A DNA stretch of 64,000 nt from JBBQXH01 sp963710975. GTDB taxonomy: Bacteria; Actinomycetota; Thermoleophilia; Gaiellales; Gaiellaceae. A program made the position numbers and the translations under genes. The DNA lies in contig CAVQCG010000007.1 of assembly GCA_963710975.1 (NCBI GenBank), positions 25,877 through 89,876 of the forward strand. Reading direction: 5' to 3'. A model generated the notes under the pieces. The model did not search any database, was not told the origin of the DNA, and saw nothing but the letters and a program-made list of their open reading frames with translations. Of this stretch, positions 15,879 through 26,471 are shown one piece after another (position 1 is the first letter of the stretch; each line of letters starts with the position of its first letter).

Positions 15879-16520
15879 CTAGAGAGCTGAGGCCCGCTCG
15901 CTGAGCTGCTTGCGGACGAACAGGATGCGCTGCGCGACCGTGATCCACGCCAGGACCATCAGGACGAGGACAGCCCACGGCAGCGCCCCGAGCGACCCGA
16001 GTGCGAGGCCGATGCCGAGAATGGCGACTCGCTCGACCCGGCTGCCGAAGCCCACGTCTCCTCTCAGGCCGAGTATCTCGGCCTTGGCACGGGTATAGCT
16101 GACGAGGAGCGATCCGACAACGGCGGCGAACGCGATGGCGATTGCCCACATCTTCCCGTCGCGGGCGAACACGAGCGCGGCCGCGCCGAGCATGAACGCC
16201 TCGCCGACACGGTCGAGGGTCGAGTCGAGGAAGGCTCCGAACGGCGTGCCCTTGCCTCCCGCACGCGCCAGGGCGCCGTCGAGGATGTCCATGATGGCAC
16301 CCACGACGTAGAGCGCCGCCCCGACCAGGTAGAGCCACCAGGCCTGGTCGACGAAGTAGATGGCGATCGAGCCGGCGATGCACAGCGCTACGCCGGAGAG
16401 GGAGAGCATGTCGGGCGTGAGTCCGGTGTTCGCGACCTGCGCCATCGAACGGGTTGCAGCCTCACGAGCCTCTGCGATGTACGCGTCCTTGACCTCGCCC
16501 AGGGTTCGCTGCTCGCGCAC
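15879..16520 (-). CDS. CDP-alcohol phosphatidyltransferase, probable phosphatidylinositol-phosphate synthase
   Basis: A 213-residue integral membrane enzyme with GTG start. The CDP-alcohol signature is intact (DILDGALARAGGKGTPFGAF followed by LDSTLD, i.e. D-x2-DG-x2-AR-x8-G-x3-D-x3-D). About five to six membrane helices follow. Because inositol-phosphate synthase is the next gene, the likely acceptor is inositol-1-phosphate and the product phosphatidylinositol phosphate, as in mycobacteria; phosphatidylglycerophosphate synthase is the alternative. It is 24 bp after the PAP2 gene. Confidence 0.82.
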   Translation of the reverse strand: MREQRTLGEVKDAYIAEAREAATRSMAQVANTGLTPDMLSLSGVALCIAGSIAIYFVDQAWWLYLVGAALYVVGAIMDILDGALARAGGKGTPFGAFLDSTLDRVGEAFMLGAAALVFARDGKMWAIAIAFAAVVGSLLVSYTRAKAEILGLRGDVGFGSRVERVAILGIGLALGSLGALPWAVLVLMVLAWITVAQRILFVRKQLSERASAL

Positions 16521-16544
16521 TGCGCGCCAGGCTAGCAGCGGTGG

Positions 16545-17303
16545 TTACCGAGCCAGGGCGCGCTCGACGTCGTCCCGACGCCCGCGGGTCGCCTCGAGGA
16601 AGAGCACGAGAGACGTGGATATGACGGCGACGACGATACCGCCGGCGATATCGAGCCAGAAGTGATTTCCGGTTGCCATGACCGTGAACCAGACCCAGGT
16701 CGGCCAGAGCGTCCAGAGCAGCTTCGCCCAGCGCGACGAGACGAGCGCGGCCATCGTGAAGCCGAGAATCAAGGCATCCGCCGAGTGGATGCTCGGCATC
16801 GCCGCGAACTGATTCGAGGCGAGCTGGACGAAGCCGCTTCCGTGGTTGAGCGCAGACGACTGCGCGAGCGTGTCGACGAAGCCCCACTCTGCGAAGAACC
16901 GCGGTGGAGCGGTCGGAAGGACGACGAACCCGACCAGCGCCAGCACGTTCGCGACGACGAGGACGTTACGGAGCCGCGGGAACGCGTCGTTGCGCTTGAA
17001 GTACACCCAGAGGAGCGCCAGTCCGACGACGGTGAACTGCGAGTTCCAGTACGTCCAGTTCGTCGCCTGGACGAGCCAGTCTCCTGCGTGGAAGACGACG
17101 TTCTGGATGTCCAGCTCGACCAGCGCGTGGAAATGCCGCTCGAAGTCGAGGATCGCCCGGCCGTTGCGGAACGCCTCCTCGGGACCACGATCTGCGATCC
17201 CACGCGCCAGCTGGTAGGCGAGGATGAACCCGAACCAGACCGCAAGCTGGAGGAGGAAATCCTTCCAGCCGCGCGGAAACGCGTGCCCTAGTCGCGAAGC
17301 CAC
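16545..17303 (-). CDS. PAP2-superfamily membrane phosphatase (inositol phosphoceramide synthase-like)
   Basis: From GTG 17303 (ASRLGHAFPRGW) the protein has 252 residues with six membrane helices. PAP2 motifs are visible: a charged region, AMPSIHSADALILG and TGNHFWLDIAGG (catalytic His and Asp). An upstream TTG (17330) would also work, but TACAAT eight bases before GTG 17303 fits the leaderless pattern. PAP2 enzymes remove phosphate from lipid phosphates. Position directly before PIP synthase makes this a candidate for the phosphatase that turns phosphatidylinositol phosphate into phosphatidylinositol; that role is inference. Confidence 0.82.
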   Translation of the reverse strand: MASRLGHAFPRGWKDFLLQLAVWFGFILAYQLARGIADRGPEEAFRNGRAILDFERHFHALVELDIQNVVFHAGDWLVQATNWTYWNSQFTVVGLALLWVYFKRNDAFPRLRNVLVVANVLALVGFVVLPTAPPRFFAEWGFVDTLAQSSALNHGSGFVQLASNQFAAMPSIHSADALILGFTMAALVSSRWAKLLWTLWPTWVWFTVMATGNHFWLDIAGGIVVAVISTSLVLFLEATRGRRDDVERALAR

Positions 17304-17399
17304 GGAGGAGAATTGTAGAGAACGGGTCAACGGGTGCGTCGGCCGGGTTTCGATGTGGTGTCGCTCATCCCCCGATCGAGGACTCCGAACCGCCGCAGA

Positions 17400-18419
17400 T
17401 CAGCCCCCGATGTAGGACATCTCCACGCGAGGAAGCTCGGAGGTCGCGTTCGAGCGCGTCTCGGAGTAGCGATCGCTCCGACCGAGCCAGACGGCGCCGA
17501 CGGCGTCCGCCAGGTCGTCGTCCGAAGCGCCACCGCGCACGAGCGAGCGCAGATCGTGTCCGCGCACGCCGAAGAGGCATGTGTACAGCTTCCCCTCGGC
17601 CGAGATGCGGGCACGCGTGCAGTCACCGCAGAACGGCTGGGTCACGGAGGCGATCACGCCGATCTCCCCGCCGCCGTCGGCATAGCGCCATCGCCGGGCG
17701 ACCTCTCCCGGGTAGTTCGGCTCGGTCGGCTCCAGGGGGAGCTCGGCGTCGATCCGCTCGACGATTTCGGCTGCCGAGACCACGTCGTCGAGCCGCCAGC
17801 CGTTCGTCGCACCGACGTCCATGAACTCGATGAAGCGGAGGATGTGCCCGGTTCCGTGGAAATGTCGTGCCATCGGGAGGATCGAGCTCTCGTTGACGCC
17901 CTTCTTGACGACCATGTTGACCTTCACCGGCCAGAGGCCGGCAGCAGTTGCGGCCGTGATCCCGTCCAGGACGTGCGAGACCGGAAAGTCGACGTCGTTC
18001 ATCCCGCGGAAGACCTCGTCGTCGAGCGAGTCGAGGCTCACGGTGACCCGTCCGAGGCCCGCGTCCGCGAGGGCAGCTGCCTTGCGGGGCAGGAGCGAGC
18101 CGTTCGTCGTCAGGGTGAGATCGAGGCCGGGAATCCCGGCGAGCATCGCGACGAGCTTCTCGACGTCGCGACGAAGGAGCGGCTCCCCGCCGGTGAGGCG
18201 GATCTTCTCGACGCCGAGCTGGACGAACACCCGGGCGAGGCGGGTGATCTCCTCGAAGGTCAGGAGCTGGTCACGCCGCAGGAATTCATAGTCATGGCCG
18301 AACACGTCCTTGGGCATGCAGTAGGTACAGCGGAAGTTACAGCGGTCGGTGACCGAGATCCTCAGATCACGAAGCGGCCTGCCGAACGTGTCTCGAACCA
18401 TGCGGTCAGGGTACTTCAC
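17400..18419 (-). CDS. moaA: GTP 3',8-cyclase (molybdenum cofactor biosynthesis)
   Basis: A 339-residue radical SAM enzyme that starts molybdopterin synthesis from GTP. It shows the N-terminal cluster CNFRCTYCMP, IRLTGGEPLLRRDVE, the C-terminal cluster CGDCTRARIS...C (second 4Fe-4S), and a final Gly-Gly that is essential in the family. The start ATG overlaps the aldo/keto reductase stop by 4 bp (ATGA-type coupling). No other moa/moe genes lie in the window. Confidence 0.94.
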   Translation of the reverse strand: MKYPDRMVRDTFGRPLRDLRISVTDRCNFRCTYCMPKDVFGHDYEFLRRDQLLTFEEITRLARVFVQLGVEKIRLTGGEPLLRRDVEKLVAMLAGIPGLDLTLTTNGSLLPRKAAALADAGLGRVTVSLDSLDDEVFRGMNDVDFPVSHVLDGITAATAAGLWPVKVNMVVKKGVNESSILPMARHFHGTGHILRFIEFMDVGATNGWRLDDVVSAAEIVERIDAELPLEPTEPNYPGEVARRWRYADGGGEIGVIASVTQPFCGDCTRARISAEGKLYTCLFGVRGHDLRSLVRGGASDDDLADAVGAVWLGRSDRYSETRSNATSELPRVEMSYIGG

Positions 18420-19273
18420 GCGTCATCCCCGTCCGTCGAGAGGTCGAGCCAGCGGATCTCGTCCGCGGTCAACTCGACGTCCGTCGCAGCGAGGCAGTCG
18501 TGCAGCTCCTGGCTCGAACGCGGCCCGATGACCGCGGATGCAGGGAACGGCTGCGCGAGAACGTAGGCGAGCGCGACCGCGACGGGAGCAACGGCTCGGC
18601 GGGCAGCCAGCGCCGTCGCGCGGCGGCGACGCTCGAGGTTCGCGTCGGAGATCCAGGAGGCCTCCATCTCGTCGTCACGGCACCGGCCGGCGAAGAAGCC
18701 GCGCGCCTGGGCCGACCACGCGAGAAGAGGCGTCTGCGTCCGCTCGTGCCAGCGCACGTCGGCCCGCAGGCAGCCGTCCCAGACCGGTTTCAGCATCTCC
18801 GCGAGCGACAGCTGGTTCGACTGCACCGTGAAGGGCGTCATCCCGTTCAGCCTTGCGTGTTCGTTGAACGCCTCGAAGCGCTCGGACGTCCAGTTGCTGG
18901 CGCCGACGGCGCAGACCCTGCCGGCGGTCACCTCGCGCTCGAGCGCATCCGCGAACTCGCCGACCGGCACATCGGTGTTGTCCCGGTGGAGGAGATAGAG
19001 ATCGACCCGTTCCAACCCGAGGTTCGCGAGGCTCTCGTCGAGCTGGGGAGCTACGACCTCGGGGAAGCAGGTCGGCGAATGCGCTCCCTTGGCCACGATC
19101 GTGATTCGATCGCGGATCCCGTGGCGCGCGACGAACGATCCGACCGCCTCCTCGCTCTCGACCCCGTAGTGGTGTGCCGTGTCGAAGGCCAGCCCGCCGG
19201 CCTCCACGTAGGCCTCCCACAGCGGGGGCTCGACCCGGACAGTGCCCATCACGATCTCTGGCAACTCGTGCAT
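18416..19273 (-). CDS. Aldo/keto reductase
   Basis: A 285-residue NADPH-dependent reductase from ATG 19273 (a TTG at 19309 is possible but adds an unlikely leader). Key pieces: FDTAHHYGVESEEAVG (Asp and Tyr of the catalytic tetrad), TIVAKGAH (Lys), LYLLHRDN (His), CAVGASNWTS and VIGPRSSQELHDCL (cofactor binding). It resembles the subgroup acting on sugar or keto-acid derivatives, but the substrate is unknown. Divergent from dnaK; translationally coupled to moaA. Confidence 0.85.
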   Translation of the reverse strand: MHELPEIVMGTVRVEPPLWEAYVEAGGLAFDTAHHYGVESEEAVGSFVARHGIRDRITIVAKGAHSPTCFPEVVAPQLDESLANLGLERVDLYLLHRDNTDVPVGEFADALEREVTAGRVCAVGASNWTSERFEAFNEHARLNGMTPFTVQSNQLSLAEMLKPVWDGCLRADVRWHERTQTPLLAWSAQARGFFAGRCRDDEMEASWISDANLERRRRATALAARRAVAPVAVALAYVLAQPFPASAVIGPRSSQELHDCLAATDVELTADEIRWLDLSTDGDDA

Positions 19274-19333
19274 GCGCGCATTGCACGTGTCCGAGCGCGG
19301 GAAACGCAAGACGGAAGGCCATTAGATATCTGA

Positions 19334-19366
19334 TATAACTTGACTTAGATTTTCTTCAACAGGAGG
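19334..19366 (+). promoter_or_regulatory. dnaK control region: -10-like TATAAC, HAIR-like inverted repeat, Shine-Dalgarno
   Basis: TATAAC at 19334-19339 overlaps CTTGACT (19339-19345). TTGA...TCAA forms an inverted repeat ending at 19359, one base longer than the HspR consensus CTTGAGT-N7-ACTCAAG and imperfect in the right arm. AGGAGG lies at 19361-19366, ten bases before ATG. Because hspR is in the operon, this is the expected place for its operator, but the match is only partial. Confidence 0.4.
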
Positions 19367-19375
19367 CAGCACAGT

Positions 19376-21291
<1,916 letters not shown>

Positions 21292-21295
<4 letters not shown>

Positions 21296-21843
21296 CGGGG
21301 CACGCGCAGGCACAGCCGGATCTCGGCGCGCGCGTCGCTGCGCTCGAGGGCCAGCTCGAGGAGCTCGAGGCTCGGGCCGGCGACGCCGAGGCGAAACGGG
21401 ACGAGTACCTCGGTGACCTGCGGCGCGTGGCCGCGGACTTCGACAACTTCCGCAAGCGGGCGGCGCGCGACCAGGAGGCGTTGGTCGCGCGGGCCCACGA
21501 ACGGCTCGTCAAGGAGCTCCTGCCCGTTCTCGACGACCTCGAGCGAGCCCTCGAGGCAGCGTCCCAGCACGAAGAGGCGAAGCTCGAGGAGGGAGTCCAG
21601 CTCGTCGAGCGCGAGCTTCGGCACGCGCTCGATCGGGAGGGCCTGGTCGAAATCGAGACGGAAGGCAAGTTCGACCCCCACATTCACGAGGCGCTCCTGA
21701 CCCAGCCGTCCGAGCTCGGCGAGGGGACGATCGTCGAGGTGCTGCAGAAGGGCTACCGGCTCGGAGACCGAGTTCTGCGACCCGCACGCGTCGTCCTCTC
21801 GGCCGGGCCGGTTCCCGAAGAGGGTGCGAACGAGGAGGCATGA
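21292..21843 (+). CDS. grpE: Nucleotide exchange factor GrpE
   Basis: A 183-residue protein: long N-terminal coiled coil (RVAALEGQLEELEARAGDAE), then ADFDNFRKRAARDQE, LLPVLDDLERAL and the C-terminal beta domain FDPHIHEALLTQP...VLQKGYRLGDRVLRPARVVV-type end. It releases ADP from DnaK. Its ATG overlaps the dnaK stop by 4 bp, and its own stop overlaps dnaJ. Confidence 0.96.
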
Positions 21844-22913
21844 AGAACGCCTACGACACGCTCGGCGTCTCGAAGACTGCATCCCAGGACGAGATCAAGA
21901 AGGCCTACCGCAAGCTCGCTCGCACGTATCACCCGGACAAGAACCCGGGTGACACGGCTGCCGAGGAGCGGTTCAAGGAGATCCAGGGTGCCTATGACGT
22001 CATCGGCGACCCGGACAAGCGCAAGGAGTACGACTCCGGGCCGAAGCGGGTCTTCACCGGCGCCGACGGCGGCGGTTTCGATCCCGGTGCTTTCCAGAAC
22101 ATCGATCTCGGCGATCTGTTCGGCGACCTGTTCTCCGGCGGCGGCCGTCAGCGCCAGCAGCGCGGCCAGCGCGGCCGCGACCTCGAGGCAACGGTGAACC
22201 TGTCGTTCGAAGACTCTCTGGCGGGCGTCACCGTCAAGGTGCCCGTCGAGCTGAACGGTGTCTGTACCGCATGCCGCGGCTCGGGTGCCGAGGCGGGGAC
22301 GAGCCCGGTCATCTGTCCCGAATGTCGCGGCCGCGGCGTCGTCTCCCAGAGCCAGGGCCTCTTCGCGCTCTCCCAGCCGTGCCCGCGCTGCGGTGGCAAC
22401 GGGACGATCATCGAGAAGCCGTGCAAGGTGTGCGGCGGCTCGGGACGCAAGCGCACCACCAAGCGCTACCAGGTGAAGGTCAAGCCGGGCGTCCAGGACG
22501 GCACCCGCATTCGTCTTGCCGGTAAGGGCGAGCCGGGAATTCACGGCGGGCCGCCCGGCGACCTCCTCGTCACGACACGTGTCGTTCCTTCGCCGGTCTT
22601 CGAGCGGCGTGGGGCCAACCTCGTCATCGAGGTGCCGGTGACCTACGCGGAGGCTGCGCTCGGGGCGACGGTCGAGGTTCCGACGCCCGATGGCCCGATC
22701 TCGCTGAAGGTTCCCGCAGGCTCACAGGACGGGAAGATGCTGCGCGTCCGGGGCAAGGGTGCCCCGAAGCTGAAGGGCTCCGGGCGAGGCGATCTGCTCG
22801 CGCGGGTGCGCGTGACCGTGCCGACGAAGCTGACCAAGCAGGAGCGGGAAGCGATCGAGAACCTGCAGAAGGTCTCGCGTGAGAGCCCTCGCGACGCATT
22901 CGTGGAGAGCTGA
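21840..22913 (+). CDS. dnaJ: Chaperone DnaJ (Hsp40)
   Basis: A 357-residue type I J-protein: J domain with HPD (TYHPDKNPGDT), a Gly/Phe-rich stretch (GADGGGFDPGAFQNIDLGDL), four zinc-finger repeats (CTACRGSG, CPECRGRG, CPRCGGNG, CKVCGGSG) and the C-terminal substrate-binding domains. It stimulates the DnaK ATPase. It overlaps grpE by 4 bp and is followed one base later by hspR. Confidence 0.97.
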   Translation: MKNAYDTLGVSKTASQDEIKKAYRKLARTYHPDKNPGDTAAEERFKEIQGAYDVIGDPDKRKEYDSGPKRVFTGADGGGFDPGAFQNIDLGDLFGDLFSGGGRQRQQRGQRGRDLEATVNLSFEDSLAGVTVKVPVELNGVCTACRGSGAEAGTSPVICPECRGRGVVSQSQGLFALSQPCPRCGGNGTIIEKPCKVCGGSGRKRTTKRYQVKVKPGVQDGTRIRLAGKGEPGIHGGPPGDLLVTTRVVPSPVFERRGANLVIEVPVTYAEAALGATVEVPTPDGPISLKVPAGSQDGKMLRVRGKGAPKLKGSGRGDLLARVRVTVPTKLTKQEREAIENLQKVSRESPRDAFVES

Positions 22914-22914
22914 C

Positions 22915-23298
22915 GTGGATAGGCCCCGCTACATGATCTCGGTCGCCGCGGAGCTCGTGGGGATGCATCCGCAGACCCTTCGCATCTACGAGGCGAAAGG
23001 TCTCGTCAGACCGCGAAGGACTCCCGGGAACACCCGCCTCTACTCGGAGACCGACCTCGAACGGCTGCGAGAGATCCAGCGTCTCACGACCGATCTGGGC
23101 TTGAACCTCGCCGGCGTCGAGCGCGTTCTGGCGCTCCAGGACGAGGTGCGGCTCCTCGGCAGGCGACTCGCCGCTCTCGAGCGCGAGATGCGGGACGAGG
23201 TGCAGCGCGTGCATCGGCAGTACCGCCGCGACTTGGTCCTCTACGCCGATCCCGACCCCAATCAACGACTACCGATCCCGAGGACACATGGACTTTAG
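22915..23298 (+). CDS. hspR: MerR-family heat-shock repressor HspR
   Basis: A 127-residue regulator from GTG 22915. The winged-helix domain ISVAAELVGMHPQTLRIYEA followed by KGLVRPRRTPGNTRLYSETD is nearly diagnostic of HspR, and a coiled coil follows. HspR with DnaK represses chaperone genes by binding HAIR inverted repeats. An upstream GTG (22879) would extend into dnaJ and is unlikely. The end overlaps clpB by 11 bp, so the repressor, its co-repressor and clpB share a transcript. Confidence 0.93.
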   Translation: MDRPRYMISVAAELVGMHPQTLRIYEAKGLVRPRRTPGNTRLYSETDLERLREIQRLTTDLGLNLAGVERVLALQDEVRLLGRRLAALEREMRDEVQRVHRQYRRDLVLYADPDPNQRLPIPRTHGL

Positions 23299-25768
23299 GA
23301 AGCTGACCATCAAATCCCAGGAGGCCGTCGCGGCAGCCGGCGAAGACGCGAGGCGCCGTGGGAACCCCGAGGTCTATCCGGAGCATCTCGTTCTCGCTCT
23401 GCTCGACCAGGAGCTTCCCCGGACCCTCTGCGAGCGCGCCGGCGCATCTCCGCAGGCTCTGCGCGCGGAGGCGGAGGCAAGCCTCGCGAGCAAGCCCGCG
23501 ATCTCGGGCGCCGAGCAACAGCCGCGCGTATCCACCGCGTTCGCTCGCGTGCTCGACGGTGCCGAGGACGAGATGCGCAAGCTCGAGGACGACTACGTCT
23601 CCACCGAGCACCTGCTGCTCGCACTCGATGTGGTTCCGCGTGACCCGCTGCTGGCTGCGCTGAAGGAGGTGCGCGGCTCCCAGCGCGTGACGTCGCAGGA
23701 TCCCGAGGGCTCCTACCAGGCGCTCGAGAAGTTCGGGAAGGATCTGACCGCGCTCGCCGAGGCCGGCAAGCTGGATCCTGTGATCGGCCGGGACGAGGAG
23801 ATCCGGCGCGTGATCCAGGTGCTCTCACGTCGGACGAAGAACAACCCCGTTCTGATCGGCGAGCCGGGTGTCGGGAAGACCGCCATCGTCGAGGGGCTGG
23901 CTTCGCGAATCGTCGGAGGCGACGTTCCGGAGGGATTGAAGGGCAAGCGGGTCTGGGCGCTCGACATCGGCTCCCTGCTCGCCGGATCGAAGTACCGCGG
24001 AGAGTTCGAGGAGCGGCTGAAGGCAGTGCTGCAGGAGATCCAAGGCGCCGAGGGAGAGATCATCCTCTTCATCGACGAGCTGCACACGATCGTCGGAGCC
24101 GGTGCCGCCGAGGGAGCCGTCGACGCGGCCAACATGCTGAAGCCGATGCTGGCCCGGGGCGAGTTGCGCGCTGTCGGCGCGACCACCCTCGACGAGTACC
24201 GCAAGCACATCGAGAAGGATGCGGCGCTCGAGCGGAGATTTCAGCCCGTCCTGGTCGGCGAGCCGTCCGTCGCGGACACGATCGCCATTCTGCGCGGCCT
24301 CAAGGAGAGGTACGAGGCACACCACGGCGTGCGCATCCGCGATGCGGCATTGACGGCCGCGGCGGTGCTCTCCGACCGGTACATCTCGGACCGCTTCCTG
24401 CCGGACAAGGCGATCGACCTCGTCGACGAGGCGGGGTCCCGGCTGCGCATGGAGATCGACTCCTCGCCGATCGAGCTCGACGAGGCTGACCGCCGGGTGC
24501 GGCAGCTCGAGATCGAGCAGGCGGCGATGGCGAAGGAGACGTCTGCGGTTCGTGAGCCGGTCGAGCGGGAGCTTGCCGAGGCGAGAGAGCGCCGTAACGA
24601 GCTGGCCGCTCGCTGGGCCGACGAGAAGGAGGCTCTCGACCGGATCAAGGAGACGACGCGGTCGATCGACGAGCTGAAGATCGAGGCCGACCGGGCCGAG
24701 CGCTCGGGTGACCTCCAGCGTGTCGCCGAGATCCGGTACGGAGACCTGCCGAGGCTCGAGAACGAGCTCCGCGAGAGCGTCGAGTGGGACCGCGAGCCGA
24801 TGGTGAAGGAGGAGGTCGACGAGGACGACATCGCCGAGGTGGTCAGTCGCTGGACCGGTGTTCCGGTGTCGCGGCTGCTCGAGGGCGAGGTCGAGAAGCT
24901 GATTCACATGGAGGAGCGACTCCACCGTCGCGTGATCGGGCAGGACGCCGCCGTCGTCGCCGTGTCGAACGCCCTGCGTCGCGCGCGCTCCGGGCTCCAG
25001 GATCCGAACCGGCCGATCGGGTCGTTCGTCTTCCTCGGCCCGACCGGAGTCGGCAAGACCGAGCTGGCCCGGGCGCTCGCCGAGTTCATGTTCGACGACG
25101 AACGGGCGATGGTGCGACTCGACATGTCCGAGTACATGGAGAAGCACACGGTGTCCAGGCTCATCGGTGCGCCCCCGGGGTACGTGGGCTTCGAGGAAGG
25201 GGGTCAGCTCACCGAGGCGATCCGCCGCCGTCCCTACTCCGTCGTGCTGCTCGACGAGATCGAGAAGGCCCATTCGGACGTCTTCAACGTCCTCCTGCAG
25301 CTCCTGGACGACGGACGGCTCACGGATGGCCAGGGCCGCACCGTCGACTTTCGCAACACCGTCCTGATCATGACGTCGAACGTGCGCTCGGCGGAGGCGA
25401 TGCGCGACCACTTCCGCCCGGAGTTCTTGAACCGGATCGACGAGATCGTCGAGTTCGCGCCGCTCTCCCGCGACCAGCTCGGCGAGATCGTCGAGCTCCA
25501 GCTCGAACGGTTGCGGGGTCGCCTGGCCGAGCGCGGCATCGGGCTCGAGCTCACGCCGGCGGCGACCGAGCTCGTGGCCGATGCGGGTTGGGATCCGACC
25601 TACGGCGCGAGGCCGCTGAAGCGCGCGTTGCAACGCCTCGTGGAGAATCCGCTGGCAGTGAGGCTTCTCGAAGGCGAATTCACGGAAGGCGACACGATCC
25701 TCGTGGACGCACGTGAGGGCGAGGTCGTGTTCGACAGGGCGGGTGCCGCCGAGCCCGTTGCTTCCTGA
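23288..25768 (+). CDS. clpB: ATP-dependent disaggregase ClpB (Hsp100)
   Basis: An 826-residue protein with an N-domain (two Clp repeats), first AAA+ module (GEPGVGKTAIVEG; FIDELHTIVGAG), a coiled-coil middle domain (about residues 400-520, which separates ClpB from ClpA/C), and second AAA+ module (GPTGVGKTELARA; DMSEYMEKH; GAPPGYVGFEEGG). It disaggregates proteins together with DnaK. It overlaps hspR and ends the chaperone operon; the following membrane gene starts only four bases later and may be cotranscribed. Confidence 0.96.
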   Translation: MDFRKLTIKSQEAVAAAGEDARRRGNPEVYPEHLVLALLDQELPRTLCERAGASPQALRAEAEASLASKPAISGAEQQPRVSTAFARVLDGAEDEMRKLEDDYVSTEHLLLALDVVPRDPLLAALKEVRGSQRVTSQDPEGSYQALEKFGKDLTALAEAGKLDPVIGRDEEIRRVIQVLSRRTKNNPVLIGEPGVGKTAIVEGLASRIVGGDVPEGLKGKRVWALDIGSLLAGSKYRGEFEERLKAVLQEIQGAEGEIILFIDELHTIVGAGAAEGAVDAANMLKPMLARGELRAVGATTLDEYRKHIEKDAALERRFQPVLVGEPSVADTIAILRGLKERYEAHHGVRIRDAALTAAAVLSDRYISDRFLPDKAIDLVDEAGSRLRMEIDSSPIELDEADRRVRQLEIEQAAMAKETSAVREPVERELAEARERRNELAARWADEKEALDRIKETTRSIDELKIEADRAERSGDLQRVAEIRYGDLPRLENELRESVEWDREPMVKEEVDEDDIAEVVSRWTGVPVSRLLEGEVEKLIHMEERLHRRVIGQDAAVVAVSNALRRARSGLQDPNRPIGSFVFLGPTGVGKTELARALAEFMFDDERAMVRLDMSEYMEKHTVSRLIGAPPGYVGFEEGGQLTEAIRRRPYSVVLLDEIEKAHSDVFNVLLQLLDDGRLTDGQGRTVDFRNTVLIMTSNVRSAEAMRDHFRPEFLNRIDEIVEFAPLSRDQLGEIVELQLERLRGRLAERGIGLELTPAATELVADAGWDPTYGARPLKRALQRLVENPLAVRLLEGEFTEGDTILVDAREGEVVFDRAGAAEPVAS

Positions 25769-25772
25769 CCGC

Positions 25773-26471
25773 GTGGAAACGGACGCGGTCGAGATACGGA
25801 AGCCCCTACGCCTCGGCGAGGTGATCGCCGCCGCGATCCGTCTGTTCACCCTGCGGCCGCTTCCCGCCCTCGCGATCGGCGCAGCCGTCGCAGGAACGTT
25901 CCTCCTGATCGACGTCCTCCCGATCGTCGTCTTCGTGGCGGTCGTTTCGGTCGTTTTCGCGGTGGGCCTCGCGGTGACCGCGGGGCTCGTCGAGGGCGAC
26001 GGATTCGGCGATGCACTTCGGCGGATCCCCCCGCTCATCCCCGACCTCTTGGTGCTCGCGTTCGTTGTTGCGGTTCCGTTCTACCTCGCGAGCCTCTTCA
26101 TCATCCTGTTGATCGTGGGCGCGGCGTGGCTCGCGCTCACCGTCTTCGCCGTGCCGGTGGCCGTTCTCGAGAAGCCCGCGGAGGAGGGGTTTCTCGCGAA
26201 TGCGATGAACGGCCTGCGCGAGACGCTGAGGCTCTCGCGGGTCGCGTACCTGCACGCATTCGGCGTCGTCGCGGCCCTCGTGGCAGTGCAGATCGTCTTC
26301 AGCATCGTTCTCGGGCTGCTGCTCTCCGGGTACGCGGACAACAGCCGCCTGGCGGCGCAGGCGCTCACGCAGGTCGTGCTCGCCCCGTTCTTCTTCCTTG
26401 GGCTCTCCGTGCTCTATTTCGAGCAGTACGCGAGGGCGGCGGAGCTCGTCAGCGGGAAGGCCTCACTGTGA
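25773..26471 (+). CDS. Membrane protein, function unknown
   Basis: From GTG 25773 (ETDAVEIRKPLRLGEVI) a 232-residue protein with an amphipathic start and about six hydrophobic segments (LLIDVLPIVVFVAVVSVVFA; LVLAFVVAVPFYLASLFIIL; and others). A RLGEVIAAAIRLF start resembles the membrane domains of the DUF/glycerophosphodiester-phosphodiesterase-like group that oligomerise in the membrane, but I cannot name it. It sits four bases behind clpB and overlaps the convergent gene tail by 23 bp. Confidence 0.72.
   Translation: METDAVEIRKPLRLGEVIAAAIRLFTLRPLPALAIGAAVAGTFLLIDVLPIVVFVAVVSVVFAVGLAVTAGLVEGDGFGDALRRIPPLIPDLLVLAFVVAVPFYLASLFIILLIVGAAWLALTVFAVPVAVLEKPAEEGFLANAMNGLRETLRLSRVAYLHAFGVVAALVAVQIVFSIVLGLLLSGYADNSRLAAQALTQVVLAPFFFLGLSVLYFEQYARAAELVSGKASL

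Noticed and set aside
22879..22914. Upstream GTG as hspR start
   Set aside because: It lies inside dnaJ codons and adds residues absent from the MerR family; GTG 22915 directly precedes the winged helix.
23825..26038. A 737-codon ORF antisense to clpB
   Set aside because: Shadow of a conserved gene; no recognisable domain.
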